In this document: piece by piece, positions 54,284-64,000 of the stretch
How the letters are laid out: each line of letters begins with the position of its first letter
How positions within the stretch are numbered: position 1 is the first letter of the stretch
Source of the DNA: Aeromonas veronii bv. veronii
Lineage (GTDB): Bacteria > Pseudomonadota > Gammaproteobacteria > Enterobacterales > Aeromonadaceae
Length of the DNA stretch: 64,000 nt
Assembly: GCF_000820225.1 (NCBI RefSeq)
Contig: NZ_CDDK01000002.1
Span: forward strand, 48,883 to 112,882
Direction: 5' to 3'
The notes under the pieces: generated by a model
The model's input: the letters and a program-made list of their open reading frames with translations, nothing else
Told to the model about the DNA's origin: nothing
Database searches by the model: none
Translations under genes and position numbers: made by a program

Positions 54284-54580
54284 TCAGGGATAGCTCAACG
54301 TCTCTTTGATAAGCGGCAGTTGAGCCTTGATCCACGCCGGATTGATGGGACCCCAGTCGCTGATGCGGTAGTGCCCCTGCAGATGGCGAGCCCCCTCGGT
54401 CTGCTCGAAGGCGCAGCTGATATCGAGTTCGGCCAGTGCCGTCAGGGTATCCTGCGCGGTGCGGCGCGGCATGCCGGTCGCCTCCATAATGGCAGGCACC
54501 GTATCCGTGCCCTGACTGATCAGCCAGGCCACGTAGAGCCGCCGGTAGAAGCTGGTGCGGGTCTTGCTCGGCTCACTCAT
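54284..54580 (-). CDS. Small winged-helix domain protein
   Basis: A 98-residue protein with a predicted winged helix (VAWLISQGTDTVPAIMEATGMPRRTAQDTLTALAEL, spread over about 18-52; helix TGMPRRTAQDTL as recognition helix). The tail is HYRISDWGPINPAWIKAQL. It overlaps the upstream DUF1523 gene by 4 bases (ATGA). It resembles YfeD/FaeA-type small DNA-binding proteins. No target known. The start is the only ATG in frame with this overlap. Confidence 0.78.
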   Translation of the reverse strand: MSEPSKTRTSFYRRLYVAWLISQGTDTVPAIMEATGMPRRTAQDTLTALAELDISCAFEQTEGARHLQGHYRISDWGPINPAWIKAQLPLIKETLSYP

Positions 54581-55107
54581 AGCTCGTCCTCAAGACGATC
54601 GAAGTAGCGCCAGGTCGCAATGGCTGCTTTGCCCATCACCAGCGCCCAGAGGCCGAACCAGAACCAGCGGAAGAAGCTCCAGGTGGAGGCGTCAGGCTCG
54701 GTACTCTCAATCTTGGTGACGTTGGGGAACATGGAGAACATGTTCACGCGCCAGCCGTAGGAGGTGATGATGGCCAGGCGTTTCTCGAACTCCATCGACT
54801 TGGCCTTGGCCTGGACGTCGGCGGCGTTGAACTTGAAGTAGAAGGGCCAGCCCCACTCGGTATCTTCATTGCGAAACACCCGGATCTTCTCGCCGGGGCG
54901 CTCGGTGTAGATGTAATAGACGTCTGTGGTGGGGCCGTCAGCCGGGTTTTTCTGGCTGATGGGGCCATCCTTGTCGGTGCGCTTCACCTCGACCCCTGTG
55001 ATGGTAGCGATGGTGTGCTCCGGCAGGTAGTAGTCGAGCCAGGCGGCGGAAATGAGGGCGATGAGCCCCAGTGCGATAAAAGCGGGTTTCTTGAATCTCA
55101 GGCTCAT
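54577..55107 (-). CDS. DUF1523 family membrane protein
   Basis: A 176-residue protein with one N-terminal helix (about 9-27), a central soluble domain with ISQKNPADGPTTDVYYIY and RNEDTEWGWPFYFKFN, and a C-terminal helix (about 144-167, WFWFGLWALVMG). This is the DUF1523 pattern. The ATG at 55107 has no clear ribosome-binding site; the longer frame to 55239 looks non-coding. Cotranscribed with the winged-helix gene by overlap. Function unknown. Confidence 0.78.
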   Translation of the reverse strand: MSLRFKKPAFIALGLIALISAAWLDYYLPEHTIATITGVEVKRTDKDGPISQKNPADGPTTDVYYIYTERPGEKIRVFRNEDTEWGWPFYFKFNAADVQAKAKSMEFEKRLAIITSYGWRVNMFSMFPNVTKIESTEPDASTWSFFRWFWFGLWALVMGKAAIATWRYFDRLEDEL

Positions 55108-55240
55108 GGTGTGCTCACGTGAGGGGGAGTAACGTGCCTCTACCATACCGATATTTGACAGGGCAGCCCAGCCCCTTATGGCACCAACGGCCAAAAAATG
55201 GCGTTTAAAACAGAGACAAAGCCATTGCTCCATCAACAAG

Positions 55241-55263
55241 AAAGGCCCTTGCGGGCCTTTTTG
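55241..55263. terminator. Bidirectional terminator after the chemoreceptor gene
   Basis: AAAGGCCC (55241-55248) and GGGCCTTT (55253-55260) form a stem around TTGC, with TTTTTG on the plus side and TTTCTTG on the minus side. It is 22 bases after the MCP stop. Confidence 0.85.
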
Positions 55264-55282
55264 TCTGGTTCACTTTGTGCGC

Positions 55283-56905
55283 TTACAGCTGGAATTGGGC
55301 CAGTTGCTTGCGTTGCTGCTCGGCGAGCAGGGAGAGTTCGTTGCTGGCACTGGCGCTCTGGCTGATGGCGGCGGAACTCTGGCTCACGATCTCGTGAATA
55401 TTGGTGATGTTGCGGTTGATGTCGGCGGTGACGCAGGACTGCTCCTCGGCAGCGGTGGCGACCTGGGCGTTGGCGTCGTTGATCTGGCGCACGGCACCGG
55501 TAATGCCGCTTAGCAGATCCTGCACCTGAGCGGACAAACGCTGGTTATGGCTGAGGATCTCCAAAGTCTCCTGCACGCCGTTGTTGGCGGATTGGGACTG
55601 GCTCTGCAGCCGCTCGATGATGGCCTGAATCTCCTTGGTGGAGTCCTGGGTGCGGGCAGCCAGCATCCGCACCTCGTCAGCGACGACGGCAAAACCGCGT
55701 CCGGTTTCGCCGGCACGGGCCGCTTCGATGGCGGCATTGAGCGCCAGCAGGTTGGTCTGCTCGGAGATCCCCTGAATCACTTCAATTACCTTGCCGATCT
55801 GCTCGGACTGGGATTTGAGCTGGGCCACGATGGCGGCGGCATCTTCCAGACTGCCTGCCATCCGGCTGTTGGCGGCGATGCTTTCGGTAAAGAGGGCGAG
55901 CCCCTGTTCGACCCGGCCATTGGCATCCCGTGCCAGCTCGTCGGCGATGGCTGCATTGTGGTTGACGTTATCAGCGGTGCTGGATAGTTCGGTTACGGCG
56001 GAGGCGACCTGTTCGATCTCGCTGTGCTGCTGTTTTGCATTGGCCTCGGACTGGGTCATCACGGCGGCCAGCTCGGTGGCGGCGGAGGCGACGCTGTTGC
56101 TGATCCCGGTCAGGTTCTCGATGGTGCTACCAAGTTGCCCCAGAGTGAGATTGATATCTTTGGCCAGACGGGTCAGCTCGTTGTTGCCCTCCGCTTTGGC
56201 GCGCACGTTGAAGCGCCCTTGCGCCACGGCGTGCATCACCTCTTGTAGCTGACTGATGGGGCTGACGATGCGCCCGGAGAGGACCCAGCCGCAGATCAGC
56301 GCCGCCAGCAGAGTACCGGCGGTGAGCAGCAGGGTACGCAGCAGGGTGGCGTCGTAGTGGGCCTGCTCTTCGGCCAGCTCTTGCTGGATCAGCTGGTTGA
56401 TGTGGGCGGACATGCTGTCGATCTGCTTGATCAGCTGTTCACCCAGCTCGCGGAAATGGAGGCGAGCCGCCTCGTAGGCGACCGGATCGCCGCCACCCTG
56501 ATGTTGTTGCGTCAGCAGCGGCAGCATGTTGCTGCGGGTATGGCTGAGGTAGGCCTGCAGGGCGGCAGCGACCTGACGGTTATCCTGCTCGGCACCGGGG
56601 AGCACCAGACGGCTGAGGATGGCGTTGATCTCCTGCTCGGCGCTGTTGAGGTTTGCGGGCAGGGCGGCAAACAGCTTGGCATCGTAGAGGCCATAGATGG
56701 CGCTGGTGCGCAGCCGATAGGTGGCGTGGATCAGTTTGGCAATATCGTCCTTGTTTTGGACCACGCTCTGGGTCGTCTCATCTATGTCATTGATGGCTTC
56801 ATCCAGACCCTGTTTGCTGATGGCGATCATCACCATCATCAGCAGGCTGGCCAGCAGCAAAGGTATCAAGACCTGAACGCGTATTGATAGATTATTCAAT
56901 GACAT
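55283..56905 (-). CDS. Methyl-accepting chemotaxis protein
   Basis: A 540-residue chemoreceptor: N-terminal membrane helix (about 10-30), a periplasmic four-helix-type ligand domain (about 32-188), a second helix (about 190-210), a HAMP domain (about 212-265) and a cytoplasmic signalling helix with the hairpin tip [19 protein letters not shown]. The C-terminus ends FQL and lacks the NWETF-type CheR docking peptide. It stands alone. The ligand is unknown. Confidence 0.93.
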   Translation of the reverse strand: MSLNNLSIRVQVLIPLLLASLLMMVMIAISKQGLDEAINDIDETTQSVVQNKDDIAKLIHATYRLRTSAIYGLYDAKLFAALPANLNSAEQEINAILSRLVLPGAEQDNRQVAAALQAYLSHTRSNMLPLLTQQHQGGGDPVAYEAARLHFRELGEQLIKQIDSMSAHINQLIQQELAEEQAHYDATLLRTLLLTAGTLLAALICGWVLSGRIVSPISQLQEVMHAVAQGRFNVRAKAEGNNELTRLAKDINLTLGQLGSTIENLTGISNSVASAATELAAVMTQSEANAKQQHSEIEQVASAVTELSSTADNVNHNAAIADELARDANGRVEQGLALFTESIAANSRMAGSLEDAAAIVAQLKSQSEQIGKVIEVIQGISEQTNLLALNAAIEAARAGETGRGFAVVADEVRMLAARTQDSTKEIQAIIERLQSQSQSANNGVQETLEILSHNQRLSAQVQDLLSGITGAVRQINDANAQVATAAEEQSCVTADINRNITNIHEIVSQSSAAISQSASASNELSLLAEQQRKQLAQFQL

Positions 56906-57137
56906 AAGTGGCTCTAATCCGGAATTGGAGGAGCCGACATCTTACACATGCACGTCAGGAGCTGTCACAGGCTTTTATTGCTGAAATGTGCTGAAGAAAA
57001 GGTTTTTTCTTGTGAGAAAGGAGCCATTTAGGCATGATTGAGCGCTTTATCCCTTGAATATGTGGTACAACTGGCTGGGTTGTGTCAATCCTGTCCCGTT
57101 TTCGTGATTTCCCGCTCTCGTCATATGGAGGTGTGTT

Positions 57138-57770
57138 GTGTCCAGCTGGATCGATCCGGCCATTCTGGCTCTGTTTATCCCGACCTTTTTCTTTGTCTCG
57201 GTGACCCCCGGCATGTGCATGACCCTGTCGATGACCCTGGGGATGAGCCTGGGGGTGCGCCGTACCCTGCACATGATGTGGGGGGAGCTGATCGGCGTCG
57301 GGCTGGTATCGGTGCTGTCGGTGATCGGGGTGGCAGCCATCATGCTCAACTATCCGGGGATCTTCGCCGCCTTCAAATATGTGGGGGGCGCCTATCTGGT
57401 GTGGCTTGGCATCCAGATGTGGCAGGCTAAAGGGAAGATGGCCATTCCGGCGGATCTCTCGGCCGGTCAACAGACCAGCGCCATGGGGCTGGCGCTGCAG
57501 GGCTTTGTCACCGCCATCGCCAACCCCAAAGGGTGGGCCTTCATGATCTCTCTGCTGCCCCCCTTTATCTCTGCCGACAAGCCGATGGCGCCGCAGATCA
57601 GCGCGCTGGTGGCGCTGATCCTGGTCATCGAGTTCTCCTGCCTGCTGCTCTACGCCAGCGGTGGCCGCACCCTGCGCCACTTCCTTGCCAAGAGCGGCAA
57701 CGTCACCCTGATGAACCGCATCGCCGGTACCCTGATGCTGGGGGTGGGAGTCTGGCTGGCGCTCGGGTAA
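57138..57770 (+). CDS. LysE/RhtB family exporter
   Basis: A 210-residue membrane protein with about six hydrophobic segments. LysE-family features are the N-terminal FFFVSVTPGMCMTLSMTLGMSLG and the NPKGWAFMISLLPPF motif. The GTG start has GGAGG upstream. Substrate (amino acid or metabolite) cannot be read from sequence. Confidence 0.88.
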   Translation: MSSWIDPAILALFIPTFFFVSVTPGMCMTLSMTLGMSLGVRRTLHMMWGELIGVGLVSVLSVIGVAAIMLNYPGIFAAFKYVGGAYLVWLGIQMWQAKGKMAIPADLSAGQQTSAMGLALQGFVTAIANPKGWAFMISLLPPFISADKPMAPQISALVALILVIEFSCLLLYASGGRTLRHFLAKSGNVTLMNRIAGTLMLGVGVWLALG

Positions 57771-57798
57771 GAGCCGTCAGTGACCCTCGCCACAAAAG

Positions 57799-57826
57799 AA
57801 AAATGCCACCGCTCGGTGGCATTTTT
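57799..57826. terminator. Bidirectional terminator
   Basis: A 12-bp stem AAAAATGCCACC/GGTGGCATTTTT around GCTC lies between the convergent LysE gene and the antiporter gene. A- and T-runs serve both directions. Confidence 0.93.
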
Positions 57827-57843
57827 TATGGGCGCCGAGTGGC

Positions 57844-59052
57844 TCAGCGAGGCTTGAAACGCTCAACCCATGGGTTGGCGGTGAGGCCGTGCAGGATGAC
57901 GCTCAATATGATGGTGCAGAGCACGGTGGCGATGATGGGGCGCTGGCCAATCAGGGAGGGCTCATTTTGCAGCACCATCACCGCAAAGACGATGCTGGCA
58001 AGGCCCCGCGGGCCGAACCAGCCGATAAAGAGCTTGAGCTCCGGCTTGAGGCCGGTACCGATGAGGCTGAGCCAAACCGGCACCATCCGCAGCAGGGTGA
58101 GGCTGGCAATGGCATAGAGCCAGTATTGCCAGTGCAGCAGCTCCGGCAGAATGGGCATCAGGGTTGCACCAAACACCATCCAGATCACCACGGAGAGCAG
58201 GTCGCCGTAGCCTTCGCAGCTGTCCATATAGGCGTGCTTGTGCTCGCCGAGGCGGTGGCCGATAAAGAGGCCGCCGACAAAGGCGGCGATAAAGCCACTG
58301 CCCCCCAGAGTCTGGGCCAGCGCAAAGCAGAGCAGGGCCAGCCCCGGCATGGTGAGCTGACGCCAGAGCGGCAGTTGCCAGCCATTGAGATAGGAGATTT
58401 TCAACAGCCGGATGGTGAGGCTGGTCAGCACAAAGGCGACCAGCAGACCAATGCCGATCTCCTCCAGCATCAGGGTGATAGCCAGCGTGGCGGTGCCTGC
58501 GTGCTGCTCGGTGGGGGCGATAAGGGCCAGCAGCAGAAGCAGCACCGGTACGCAGATGCCGTCGTTGAGGCCGCTCTCCTGATTGAGCCCTTCACGCACA
58601 GGTGCAGGCACCGCGGGGTTGCTTACCACCGCCTTGCCGAGCGCCGCATCGGTGGGGGCAAGAATGGTGGAGAGGATGGCCATCTCCAGCAGTGGCAGGT
58701 CGGGGAAGATCCAGTGGCCAAACAGGGCGCCACAGAGCAGGGTGAGGGGCAGGCCGATCAGCAGCAGCCGGATGGGGAGCTGGCGGTTGGCCAGCAATAC
58801 CTGCCAGTTGGTGTTGGCGGCATCGTTGAACAGCACGATGACCAGCGTCAGCTCGGCCAGCAGCTTGATGCCAGCGCTGTCGATAGAGAGGGAGAGCAGC
58901 TCAAGCCCTCCCGGCCCCAGCAACCAGCCGGTCAGCAGAAAGAGCAGGGGGCCATTGACCAGTTTTGATTCAAAGCGCCCCGCGATCAGGCTGTAGATCA
59001 GCAAGAAGGCAGCGATCACCGCCAGATTCTGGTAAAGCAGGTGTGCATCCAT
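57844..59052 (-). CDS. CPA1-type cation:proton antiporter
   Basis: A 402-residue membrane protein with about twelve hydrophobic segments and no C-terminal regulatory domain. Motifs of the Na+/H+ exchanger fold are ILAPTDAALGKAVV, the NQESGLNDGICVPV stretch (the ND pair is the ion site) and GWFGPRGLASIVFAV. GGAGG precedes the ATG at 59052; a longer frame to 59511 overlaps the glycosidase gene. It lies 32 bases after that gene and is probably in its operon. Confidence 0.9.
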   Translation of the reverse strand: MDAHLLYQNLAVIAAFLLIYSLIAGRFESKLVNGPLLFLLTGWLLGPGGLELLSLSIDSAGIKLLAELTLVIVLFNDAANTNWQVLLANRQLPIRLLLIGLPLTLLCGALFGHWIFPDLPLLEMAILSTILAPTDAALGKAVVSNPAVPAPVREGLNQESGLNDGICVPVLLLLLALIAPTEQHAGTATLAITLMLEEIGIGLLVAFVLTSLTIRLLKISYLNGWQLPLWRQLTMPGLALLCFALAQTLGGSGFIAAFVGGLFIGHRLGEHKHAYMDSCEGYGDLLSVVIWMVFGATLMPILPELLHWQYWLYAIASLTLLRMVPVWLSLIGTGLKPELKLFIGWFGPRGLASIVFAVMVLQNEPSLIGQRPIIATVLCTIILSVILHGLTANPWVERFKPR

Positions 59053-59084
59053 ACAACCTCCTTTCTGCCCCCCGCAGGGGTGGT

Positions 59085-60188
59085 TTAGTCGGTCAGGCAG
59101 TCGGGGTCGAACACATACTCCCCATCCAGCCAGCGCACGATTTCGTCGACGCAGGATTGGTCGCGAAACGGCAGATAGCGCGCTTTGAGGGCGGCAATCT
59201 GCTCGGGGGTGAGCTGCGCCAGCCCCAGATCCTGAAACAGCGGCAGGTCGGCCTCGATCATCGCCGAGATCTGCGGGCCGCAGGTGGCGTTGAGGGCGGC
59301 ATGCAGCGCCTTGTCGGGGTCGTACTGCTTGCCGAGTCGGTAGCTCATCGGCAGGGTGGCGAGGGGCAGGGCGGAGAGTGCCGCCTGCTTCATCGGGTTG
59401 ACCGCGTGGCCGGCGACCAGCTCCGCCAGCTCGGCAGGGCGATTCTCGAAGGCGCGCAGGTGCAGGTAGCTGCTCGCCTTGCTGCCATCGTTGACCGGGT
59501 AGTTGTCCCACAGGAAGGGCTTGCGGCCGAGCAGTTCGGTCACCTGCTTGAGATGACTGGCCGGATATTCGCTGGAGCAGACCTTGGGGCCGGTCCAGAA
59601 GATCTCGAAACGGCGATCGAGCTGCTCGCCAAGCTCCTCCAGATAGCGGGGAGGCATGGCGCCGAACACCTTCTCCAGCACCGGGTCGGTCGAGTAGTAG
59701 CTGGGGCAGAAGATGAGGCGGCTTGCCTTGCTGTGAGCCGCGATGTCGTGGGCGATGGTGAGCTGGTGGCGGGCCAGGTCCGGGGTATCCCCCTTCATGT
59801 CGTCAAACAGCACTGCCAGAATATCGGGCTGCAGCATCTCGTCGATGAGGCGCACTTTCTCAAGCAGCGCCGGGCGCTGCCGCTTATAGTCGTGATGAGC
59901 CCCCATGGGGCTCAAGCCCACCCCGAAGGCGAGCCCGTTGGCGCGGCACTGGCGCGCCAGCTCGGCGAGATCGGCCAGCTGCTGCTCGGGCCAGGGGAGG
60001 GCCCAGTGCTTACGCAGATAGCCATCCTCTTTCGGTGCATAGATATAGAAGCCGTAACCATGGCGTGGCAGCCACTGGGCGTAGCGGGCGCGGGCCTGCC
60101 AGCTCCATCCCTTGCCAAAAAAGCCTTCAATGACCCCCAGATTGGAAGCGGGGGGCAGGGGGCCGGACAGCAAACTTTGATATGGCAT
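59085..60188 (-). CDS. GH84 beta-N-acetylglucosaminidase-like glycosidase
   Basis: A 367-residue catalytic domain of the GH84 (hyaluronidase/O-GlcNAcase) family. It has GVIEGFFGKGWSW near the N-terminus, FYIYAPKEDGYLRKHW, the paired catalytic Asp129-Asp130 in LFDDMKGD, and WDNYPVNDG. There is no signal peptide, so a cytoplasmic site is likely. GGGAGAG precedes the ATG. It lies 43 bases after nhaP2-like and 32 before the CPA1 antiporter, all minus strand. Natural substrate is unknown; family members remove GlcNAc from peptides or glycans. Confidence 0.88.
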   Translation of the reverse strand: MPYQSLLSGPLPPASNLGVIEGFFGKGWSWQARARYAQWLPRHGYGFYIYAPKEDGYLRKHWALPWPEQQLADLAELARQCRANGLAFGVGLSPMGAHHDYKRQRPALLEKVRLIDEMLQPDILAVLFDDMKGDTPDLARHQLTIAHDIAAHSKASRLIFCPSYYSTDPVLEKVFGAMPPRYLEELGEQLDRRFEIFWTGPKVCSSEYPASHLKQVTELLGRKPFLWDNYPVNDGSKASSYLHLRAFENRPAELAELVAGHAVNPMKQAALSALPLATLPMSYRLGKQYDPDKALHAALNATCGPQISAMIEADLPLFQDLGLAQLTPEQIAALKARYLPFRDQSCVDEIVRWLDGEYVFDPDCLTD

Positions 60189-60231
60189 AACACTCTCCCT
60201 TCTTGCTGGGGACTTGATACGGGACGGTCAG

Positions 60232-61959
60232 TCAGACCGGGTCCTCTTCCTGAAAGCGCACCCCGACCTTGCCCGGCACGCTCTCGTCCATTTCGGCCAC
60301 GGTCCAGATCAGGCCCTGCCATTCGATGTTGTCACCGACTACCAGATTATCGCCCAACTGGTTGGCAATAAAATCGCCCAGTGTCTGATCCGCCACCTCG
60401 CTCACATCCAGCCCATAGAGAGGGGCGAGATCCACCAGCCGTGCCGCCGCTTCCAGCAGGAAGTCACCGAAGAAGCGGGGGCCGAGATCCTGCTCCGGCG
60501 CCTGGCTAAAGAGCTGGCCGAGGGCAGGGAGGTCACGTTCGTGACCGATCACGCAGAGGATGTCATCGGCCTGCAGACAGGTACTACCCGAGGGGTGGAG
60601 CAGCTCGCGGCCACGAAACAGGGCGCAGATCCGGGTGCCGGCGGGCATCTGCAGATCCCGCAGTGGCGAGCCGATGCACCACTTCTCCTCCCCCAGCTGG
60701 TAGACGAAGGTCTCCCACTGGCTGTCGAGATCGATCTCGAGCCCGGAGCGGTTGATGGGGGACGGCGGTGCCGGTACCTCCACCCGCGCCAGTTTTGAGG
60801 CCAGCGGCAGCGAGCTGCCCTGCAAAATCAGCGAGACCAGCACCACGAAGAAGGCGACATTGAAGTAGAGCTGGGCGTTGGGCAGCCCCGCCATCATGGG
60901 GAACACCGCCAGAATGATGGGCACGGCGCCGCGCAGGCCGACCCAGGAGATAAACCAGCGCTCGCGGGGGGCGAAGTTCTTGAACGGCAGCAGCCCGATC
61001 CAGACCGACACCGGGCGGGCAAACAGGATCATCCACATCGCCAGCGCCAGCGCGGGCAGGGCGATGGGCAGCAGCTTGTGGGGGGAGGCGAGCAGCCCCA
61101 GCACCAGAAACATGCCGATTTGGCTGAGCCAGGTCAGACCGTCCAGCACCGACAAGGTAGTGCTGCGACTGCGCAGGGCGAGGTTGCCGAGCAACAGACC
61201 GGTGAGATAGATGGCGAGAATGCCGCTGCCACCGACCGCCGTGGTGAGGGCGAAGATCAGCAGACCGCCGCTGACGGTGAGCAGCGGATAGAGTCCCGGC
61301 GCCAGGCGGGCGGTGTTGATGAGGCGCCACAGCAGCCAGCCGCCGCCAAGGCCAATCCCGGCGCCAAGACCAAACTGCTTGACCAGTTGCAGCAGCAGGA
61401 AGCCCCCATCCAGCCCCTGCTGGGCGGTGGCGAGCACCTCGATCAGGGTGACGGTAAGAAACACCGCCATGGGGTCGTTGCTGCCTGACTCTATCTCCAG
61501 CGTCGCGCTCACCCGCTCGTTGAGGCTGCGTCCGCCAAGCAGGGAGAAAACCGCCGCCGCATCGGTGGAGCCGACGATGGCGCCGATCAGCATCCCCTGC
61601 ATCAGGTTGAGGTCAAACAGCCAGGCGGCGGCAAGCCCCGTCAGGCCGGTGGTGATGGCCACCCCGACCGTCGCCAGCGACAGGGCAGGCCAGAGCGCCA
61701 CCCGGAACGAGGAGACCCGGGTGCGCATGCCGCCGTCGAGCAGAATGATGGCAAGCGCCAGGTTGCCCACCAGATAGGCGATGGAGTAGTCAGCGAAGTG
61801 GATGCCACCGGGGCCATCCTCACCCGCCAGCATGCCGACGGCGAGGAAGATAACCAGAATGGGAATACCGAGGCGGGAAGAGAGGGCGCTCAACAGTACG
61901 CTGGCTCCCACCAACAGGGCAGCGACAAAAAAGAAACTGTTGATGGTAGCGGCATCCAA
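60232..61959 (-). CDS. nhaP2: K+/H+ antiporter NhaP2 (CvrA) type
   Basis: A 575-residue antiporter with about twelve membrane helices, then cytoplasmic TrkA-C/CorC_HlyC-like regulatory domains (about 400-575). It closely follows the E. coli NhaP2 pattern: [64 protein letters not shown] and [22 protein letters not shown] at 61959 with AAGGAG 8 bases upstream aligns with the E. coli start (MDATTI versus LDAATI); the ORF beginning 61998 is longer than the family. Confidence 0.92.
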   Translation of the reverse strand: MDAATINSFFFVAALLVGASVLLSALSSRLGIPILVIFLAVGMLAGEDGPGGIHFADYSIAYLVGNLALAIILLDGGMRTRVSSFRVALWPALSLATVGVAITTGLTGLAAAWLFDLNLMQGMLIGAIVGSTDAAAVFSLLGGRSLNERVSATLEIESGSNDPMAVFLTVTLIEVLATAQQGLDGGFLLLQLVKQFGLGAGIGLGGGWLLWRLINTARLAPGLYPLLTVSGGLLIFALTTAVGGSGILAIYLTGLLLGNLALRSRSTTLSVLDGLTWLSQIGMFLVLGLLASPHKLLPIALPALALAMWMILFARPVSVWIGLLPFKNFAPRERWFISWVGLRGAVPIILAVFPMMAGLPNAQLYFNVAFFVVLVSLILQGSSLPLASKLARVEVPAPPSPINRSGLEIDLDSQWETFVYQLGEEKWCIGSPLRDLQMPAGTRICALFRGRELLHPSGSTCLQADDILCVIGHERDLPALGQLFSQAPEQDLGPRFFGDFLLEAAARLVDLAPLYGLDVSEVADQTLGDFIANQLGDNLVVGDNIEWQGLIWTVAEMDESVPGKVGVRFQEEDPV

Positions 61960-62199
61960 GGGCGAACTCCTTCCTGGTAATGTGCAAAGTAGGCACATTA
62001 TATGCAGTTAGGCCCCCCTTGTGTGGCTTATTTGTGCATCAATTTGCACTTTCTTACATTTTTCATCCCTTTTTTCAGCATGGCCGCGCCATATTCTGAC
62101 AGTGACGGGGTTAACGAAAGCGGAGTCAAAGGAGCGTCGATTTCAGGATGCGCAGGGAGGAGAGGGCGGGGAAAAGCGAAACGGCACAGCAGAGGGAGA

Positions 62200-62221
62200 G
62201 GGGAGCACAAGGGCGCTCCCC
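62200..62221 (-). terminator. Hairpin after the dapE operon
   Basis: GGGGAGC (62200-62206) and GCTCCCC (62215-62221) form a stem 17 bases after the DUF2897 stop. The following minus-strand sequence TCTCCCTCT is only moderately T-rich. Confidence 0.5.
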
Positions 62222-62238
62222 ACGGGATGGGGCGGGAT

Positions 62239-62381
62239 TCAGTCGTCCTCGTCATCCTTCACTTCGCGGATCTTGTCCTTGTAGTTGGGCAACTGCTTCT
62301 CCAGCCGTTTCATGTCTTTGATGGCATTGAGAAACAGCCCGAGCAGGAACAGCAGCGGCAACCCTATCCACAGCCAGAGAT

Positions 62382-62385
<4 letters not shown>
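62239..62385 (-). CDS. DUF2897-like small membrane protein
   Basis: A 48-residue protein: MNLWLWIGLPLLFLLG is a single membrane helix, followed by AIKDMKRLEKQLPNYKDK and an acidic tail ending DDEDD. Such a short helix with an acidic tail is the DUF2897 pattern. It overlaps the M15 peptidase stop by 4 bases (ATGA), and GAAAGGAAAA precedes it. It ends the dapE unit. Function unknown. Confidence 0.72.

Positions 62386-64000
<1,615 letters not shown>

Noticed and set aside
54577-55239. Extended N-terminus of the DUF1523 protein to 55239
   Set aside because: The first 44 residues are not membrane- or domain-like and lack a ribosome-binding site; the ATG at 55107 begins the usual helix.
61960-61998. 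Upstream ATG extension of the NhaP2 antiporter
   Set aside because: The 13 added residues ([13 protein letters not shown]) have no counterpart in the family and overlap the AAGGAG that serves the TTG at 61959.

Overview
The window is one gammaproteobacterial chromosome segment, dense and GC-rich. Aeromonas is the best guess: many products are near-colinear with Escherichia coli proteins (Udp, RihA, YiaY, NhaP2, DapE, DnaK), but the gene neighbourhoods differ from enterics. No rRNA, tRNA, CRISPR array, insertion sequence or phage gene was recognised.

Layout: (1) 0.1-7.3 kb, DNA repair, NAD and chaperone genes: recN (two LexA boxes) and nadK on the minus strand, divergent from grpE, dnaK and dnaJ with sigma-32-type promoters. 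(2) 7.4-14.0 kb, a sucrose regulon scrY-scrK-scrA-scrB-scrR with three LacI-family operator palindromes. (3) 14.1-17.4 kb minus strand, an MgtC-family membrane protein, a small stand-alone protein, a sulfide:quinone oxidoreductase and a DUF2892 protein. (4) 17.4-27.2 kb plus strand, a BigR/YgaV/SqrR-type ArsR regulator, two YeeE/YedE sulfur transporters, then without any visible break an RND efflux pair and a MacA-like adaptor with an ABC ATPase and two MacB-like permeases. (5) 27.2-34.4 kb, a NMT1-PAS-GGDEF-hemerythrin sensor, lplA, a PLP-dependent decarboxylase, an NAD(P)-binding protein and bamE. (6) 34.5-49.2 kb, two minus-strand DUF1566-type genes, one a 1001-residue lipoprotein with two EF-hand-like loops, divergent from a complete Tad/Flp pilus locus (flp-tadV-rcpC-rcpA-rcpB-tadZABCDEFG) with a strong Fur-box-like sequence just upstream of flp. 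(7) 49.3-54.1 kb, alcohol/threonine dehydrogenase, uridine phosphorylase, a pseudouridine synthase, a ribonucleoside hydrolase and a small lipoprotein. (8) 54.2-64.0 kb, a winged-helix protein with a duplicated 3' remnant, a DUF1523 protein, a methyl-accepting chemotaxis protein, a LysE exporter, two cation/proton antiporters flanking a GH84 glycosidase, and a dapE-M15 peptidase-DUF2897 overlap operon cut by the right edge.

The most promising leads are the possible iron control of the Tad locus and the EF-hand/FN3-like/DUF1566 lipoprotein beside it; the apparent continuity of a sulfide-sensing operon with two efflux systems; the NMT1-PAS-GGDEF-hemerythrin receptor; the GH84 enzyme between two antiporters; and two places (27.2 and 54.2 kb) where a gene is followed by a diverged copy of its own 3' end. 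All functions are inferred from sequence read by eye; no database search was run.
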